A DNA stretch of 64,000 nucleotides from the NCBI GenBank assembly GCA_947174805.1, contig CAMWKH010000004.1:62001-126000 (forward strand), given 5' to 3'. This DNA comes from an uncultured Roseburia sp. GTDB taxonomy: Bacteria; Bacillota; Clostridia; Lachnospirales; Lachnospiraceae. Below are positions 61,094 to 64,000 of this stretch, piece by piece. Below the pieces are notes generated by a model. That model searched no databases, was not told where the DNA came from, and saw only the letters and a list, made by a program, of their open reading frames with translations. Position numbers and translations under genes: made by a program. Each line of letters starts with the position of its first letter. Position 1 is the first letter of the stretch.

Positions 61094-61122
61094 ATTATTA
61101 TACTTTTTTTTCAGTGTGTCAA
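61094..61122 (-). promoter_or_regulatory. SigA promoter of ilvE
   Basis: On the minus strand perfect TTGACA (61117-61122), 17 bases and AATAAT (61094-61099), 32 bases before ATG 61062. No T-box or CodY-type box was evident in the short leader. Confidence 0.7.
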
Positions 61123-61150
61123 GATTATTCCAGTGACTTATATGCAATAT

Positions 61151-61177
61151 AACCCTGCATTATAGCAATGCAGGGTT
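61151..61177 (-). terminator. Hairpin after the large sensor kinase gene
   Basis: Perfect 11-base arms AACCCTGCATT / AATGCAGGGTT around a five-base loop, 28 bases after the kinase stop codon, with only a short AT tail. Confidence 0.65.
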
Positions 61178-61205
61178 ACACTTATTTCGTGTTATAATAT
61201 CCTCT

Positions 61206-63680
61206 CTATTCCGGCTTTTTGTCTATACAGGGAAAATTAAGGATTACCTTAAACAAATCCCCGTCTGTCACAAGTGTGAGACGGCCTTTCATCAGCTCTG
61301 TAAGGCTGTTGGCAATGGAAAGCCCAAGACCGCTGCCCTCGGTATTTCTGGAACTGTCTCCCCTCACAAAGCGCTCCATCAATTCCTCGCTGCCGATATT
61401 TAGGGGATATTTGGAAATATTGCGGAAAATAATCTCGCATTCGTCTCCTCTTCGATCCACATTTACATAGGCCCTTGTGCCCTCCTGGGCATACTTGCAG
61501 ATGTTGTTCATCAAATTTTCAAATACTCTGTAGAGATGCCTGGTGTCCGCCGGTATGAGAATTTCCTCTTCACTTCCCTGGACAATCAAGTCAATCTGGC
61601 TGTCTTTTAATTTTTCCTCAAATTCCCCTATGGTCTGGATGACTAAAATCCCTGCATTGCAGGATTCCAATGCCACTGCAAGGTTTCCCGTGGATGCCTT
61701 GGACGCCTCCATCAAATCTTCGATAAGCTTCTTAAGCCTGGCGGACTGGCGGCTTAATACCTCTAAATACTCCTGCACTTTTGGGTTTTCGATATCCTCT
61801 TTGGAGAGCAGATCCACATAATTGATAATGGAAGTCAGGGGAGTTTTAATGTCGTGGGACACATTTGTGATAAGCTCCGTCTTAAAACGTTCGCTTTTCA
61901 TCCGCTGCTCCACCGCAGCGTTAATCCCCTCACGGATTTTGTTCAGATTATCCCCGTGCTGTTTAAATTCCCAGAACATCCGGGATGTATCTGCCGTATT
62001 TTCCATATCCCCCAGGGCAAGCTTTCCCGCCTGCTCTTTTAGCCTTCGCATCTGCAAAAGACATAAGGTAACCAGGGGATAAAGCACTGCCTTTTCCAGT
62101 AAAAACAGTACTACAAGCCCTCCGTTATTGGAAAGCCCCGCCACAAAAATGAATTCAACCATTGCAAAAAATCCCATGATAATCCAAGCCTTCCACAACA
62201 TGGGAAGGGATTCCTGGCAGGCTCTTACTCCCCTTTTTAACCAGCTAAAAAACTTTTTCACATACCTTCCTGCCCATCTCAGGCACTGAAAACAAAGCGT
62301 ACTTTTCAGACAGCTTTTTGTCTTAAGGCGCACTGCAAAATCCATTACAAATATAAGTGCCAACAGCTCCCCTAAGAAAAGAGCAGGAATTCCAATGCAA
62401 ATGCTAAAGGCAAGGGATACATAAGCCCCTTCGCTGACGACTGCCACCACCAGTGACAAAAGCAGCCCAATAAGCAGCCATATGCCCACAAGAAACACAT
62501 CAAAGGGTATTTTCTGAAGGAATCCCGATGCCACCCTCTCATCCCCGAATCGATGCCCTGCTCCCCGAAGGCAGATTCCCAGGGTTATAAAAGAAACCAA
62601 AAGCGCAGAGAGGAAGATTCCATAAAAACTGTAGTGGCTTTTTAATACAATATCAACCAGAGATTCCACTCTTGAAAAGTCATTCATCTTCCCCCACATA
62701 CCCGGAAGTTTCAGGATATTGTTTGTATAAATTCCCTGATCTCCTTTCTGTACATAGGAAATCACATAGTAGGACGTGTCGTCTTTCTCGATTTCCTTAT
62801 TTTCCCAGGTATGGATTACCCCGTCACTGCATCTGTATTCCACGTATTCCTCTTCTCCTCTGGCCGGCATAATTTTTCCTGCCTCTGTGAGCCTTGCATA
62901 TGTGATAAGCTCAATATCCGCCAAATATCTGGAAACATCCGGCTCAATTATGATACGGATATTTTTGTCTGCCTCCCACTCATAGGATACCCCTTCCTCC
63001 CCGGATTGAATTCTTACAAGGTCCGCCACTTCTTGATACTGGCTCTCTTCTACCTCTGCCTGGCCGATTGTTGCCTCCACCTGACCAATTTCCTCATCTG
63101 CCGGATATATCAGATTTCTGCCGTCCTCTGTCTGTGCAAGATAATAGAAATGTCTCGTGTCGCCGGTATAATACACCTGTTTTACCACATATTCCACATC
63201 TTCCTGTTCCGTCTCCGAATAGGAGTAGCCATTGCTGATATAGCTATTTCCCAAAAGCGGGTTCCCAAGGCGGAAATAAGTCTCCGGCCGTATGGTGCAG
63301 GAGTACACGGTAAGGCTTTTGTACAGTTCCTCTTTGTCTATGATTTTATCCTGCTCAAAGCTGCACACCTCATATATCTTCCTGTCGTTTAAATCCAAAT
63401 TTTCAATATCATTTTTGCGGATCACGCCATAGCGGAATCGGGTATCTTTAAGCTCATCCATGTTGTAATTGTCCCCATAATCCGACAGTGCACGGATAGA
63501 ATATTCCCTGCAGAGACTTTCAAAGGCGTCTTCTAAAATATCCTCCCTGTCCCTTTTTTCTATGTCCAGGCTTTCACAGGCTGCAATGCCTACAAGAGAA
63601 AGCACTGACAGGTTAAACGAGAAAATACATATTATCCCGGAAAGAACCCGAATCCATCTCTTATTCCACATATGTTTCAT
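61206..63680 (-). CDS. Large multi-pass sensor histidine kinase
   Basis: This 824-residue kinase has one N-terminal membrane helix (about 13-33), a long extracellular domain (34-345, acidic and Tyr-rich), five or more further helices (350-545) and a cytoplasmic catalytic part: HisKA NVSHDIKTPLTSI with His609, N box ENLMNNICKYA and G box GSGLGLSIA. The build resembles VanS- or wall-sensing kinases of gut clostridia. ATG 63680 follows GGAGGAATAAGT, two bases after the regulator's stop, so the pair is co-translated. The ligand is unknown. Confidence 0.88.
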   Translation of the reverse strand: MKHMWNKRWIRVLSGIICIFSFNLSVLSLVGIAACESLDIEKRDREDILEDAFESLCREYSIRALSDYGDNYNMDELKDTRFRYGVIRKNDIENLDLNDRKIYEVCSFEQDKIIDKEELYKSLTVYSCTIRPETYFRLGNPLLGNSYISNGYSYSETEQEDVEYVVKQVYYTGDTRHFYYLAQTEDGRNLIYPADEEIGQVEATIGQAEVEESQYQEVADLVRIQSGEEGVSYEWEADKNIRIIIEPDVSRYLADIELITYARLTEAGKIMPARGEEEYVEYRCSDGVIHTWENKEIEKDDTSYYVISYVQKGDQGIYTNNILKLPGMWGKMNDFSRVESLVDIVLKSHYSFYGIFLSALLVSFITLGICLRGAGHRFGDERVASGFLQKIPFDVFLVGIWLLIGLLLSLVVAVVSEGAYVSLAFSICIGIPALFLGELLALIFVMDFAVRLKTKSCLKSTLCFQCLRWAGRYVKKFFSWLKRGVRACQESLPMLWKAWIIMGFFAMVEFIFVAGLSNNGGLVVLFLLEKAVLYPLVTLCLLQMRRLKEQAGKLALGDMENTADTSRMFWEFKQHGDNLNKIREGINAAVEQRMKSERFKTELITNVSHDIKTPLTSIINYVDLLSKEDIENPKVQEYLEVLSRQSARLKKLIEDLMEASKASTGNLAVALESCNAGILVIQTIGEFEEKLKDSQIDLIVQGSEEEILIPADTRHLYRVFENLMNNICKYAQEGTRAYVNVDRRGDECEIIFRNISKYPLNIGSEELMERFVRGDSSRNTEGSGLGLSIANSLTELMKGRLTLVTDGDLFKVILNFPCIDKKPE

Positions 63681-63682
63681 AC

Positions 63683-64000
63683 TTATTCCTCCATTTTATA
63701 CCCTCTGCCCCACACCACTTTTAAATAGCGGGGGTTTGCCGGGTCATACTCTAATTTTTCCCGCAGGTGTCGGATATGGACTGCCACGGTATTTTCTGTC
63801 CCAAAGGCAGTGTCCTTCCACACTTTCCGGTAAATCTCATTGGGGGAAAACACTTCCCCCTTATGTTCTAAAAGGAGCTTTAAAATATCGTATTCTGTCC
63901 TGGTAAGGGACACCAACTCTCCGTCAAGGGTAACCTCTTTTGCCTTGTCGTCCATCTCAATGCCCCCTGCCGATAAGATATCTTTCTTTACATTGCCCCC
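63683..64000 (-). CDS. OmpR/PhoB-type response regulator (5' part outside window)
   Basis: The frame runs off the right edge: 15 codons upstream of ATG 63955 (ending GGIE) continue it, so the receiver domain lies outside. What is visible is the winged-helix DNA-binding domain, with LTRTEYDILKLLLEHKGEV, the HIRHLREKLE recognition helix and the end VVWGRGYKMEE. It pairs with the kinase gene directly downstream. Confidence 0.9.
   Translation of the reverse strand, partial: GGNVKKDILSAGGIEMDDKAKEVTLDGELVSLTRTEYDILKLLLEHKGEVFSPNEIYRKVWKDTAFGTENTVAVHIRHLREKLEYDPANPRYLKVVWGRGYKMEE

Noticed and set aside
61063-61205. Search for a T-box or leader peptide before ilvE
   Set aside because: The promoter is 32 bases before the start codon, leaving no room for one, and no T-box sequence is present.
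1-64000. Search for CRISPR arrays, tRNA and rRNA genes, insertion sequences and phage genes
   Set aside because: No regularly spaced repeats, clover-leaf signatures, transposase or phage motifs were recognised by reading; a dedicated scan could not be run.

Overview
The window looks like chromosome of an anaerobic, spore-forming Firmicute of the Lachnospiraceae type (Clostridium cluster XIVa). This rests on gene content (type-2 PyrF with pyrK-pyrD, GerA-type germinant receptor, DUF5721 and DUF4230 proteins, CheV, Csp-like subtilase), strong AAGGAGG-type ribosome binding sites, SigA-type promoters and moderate-to-low GC. No rRNA, tRNA, CRISPR array, insertion sequence or prophage was recognised. 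Most genes lie on the minus strand. Short plus-strand groups sit at about 4.7-5.6, 28.0-30.1, 46.9-48.2 and 57.7-58.3 kb.

Layout. 0-10 kb: folC (cut by the left edge), degV, a transglutaminase-like lipoprotein, an M18 aminopeptidase, a DUF5721-PilZ pair (+), a small membrane protein with a YbjQ-type protein, gpmI, a CapA-like lipoprotein and ung. 10-20 kb: hisH-hisF downstream of a highly charged membrane protein, cheV, a lipoprotein, a two-component pair, a TPR-GGDEF diguanylate cyclase with a coiled-coil membrane partner, and a lytic transglycosylase. 20-30 kb: a secreted repeat protein, the pyrC-pyrF-pyrK-pyrD operon, glgP, an AraC regulator and a CBS/CorC membrane protein.

30-40 kb is the most unusual part: one minus-strand operon with a degenerate TadZ/CpaE-like protein, a TadA/CpaF-type ATPase, a double-length TadB/TadC-like membrane protein, several tiny pilin-like proteins and, last, a 1531-residue secreted subtilase with all catalytic residues. 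It reads as a stripped-down Tad-like secretion or pilus system tied to a protease. I saw no prepilin peptidase or secretin in the window.

40-49 kb: cell-wall amidase, Csp-like subtilase, and an ABC exporter with its own two-component system. The response-regulator promoter and the exporter promoter carry the same 11-bp-period direct repeat at the same distance from the -10 element, so a small regulon can be read from the DNA. A divergent pair of DUF4230 proteins starts next to it. 49-57 kb: ArsC/Spx-like reductase, BadF-type sugar kinase with a GH4 6-phospho-glycosidase, and a gerA operon in which the permease (B) and lipoprotein (C) subunits are fused in one frame. A good sigma-G-type promoter precedes that operon. 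A GntR/FCD regulator and ispE follow. 57-64 kb: a small abundant-looking conserved protein, a ClpX-type unfoldase, ilvE, and a large sensor kinase with a response regulator cut by the right edge.

No searches could be run. Family names come from motif recognition, and start codons were chosen by ribosome-binding-site position where it decides.
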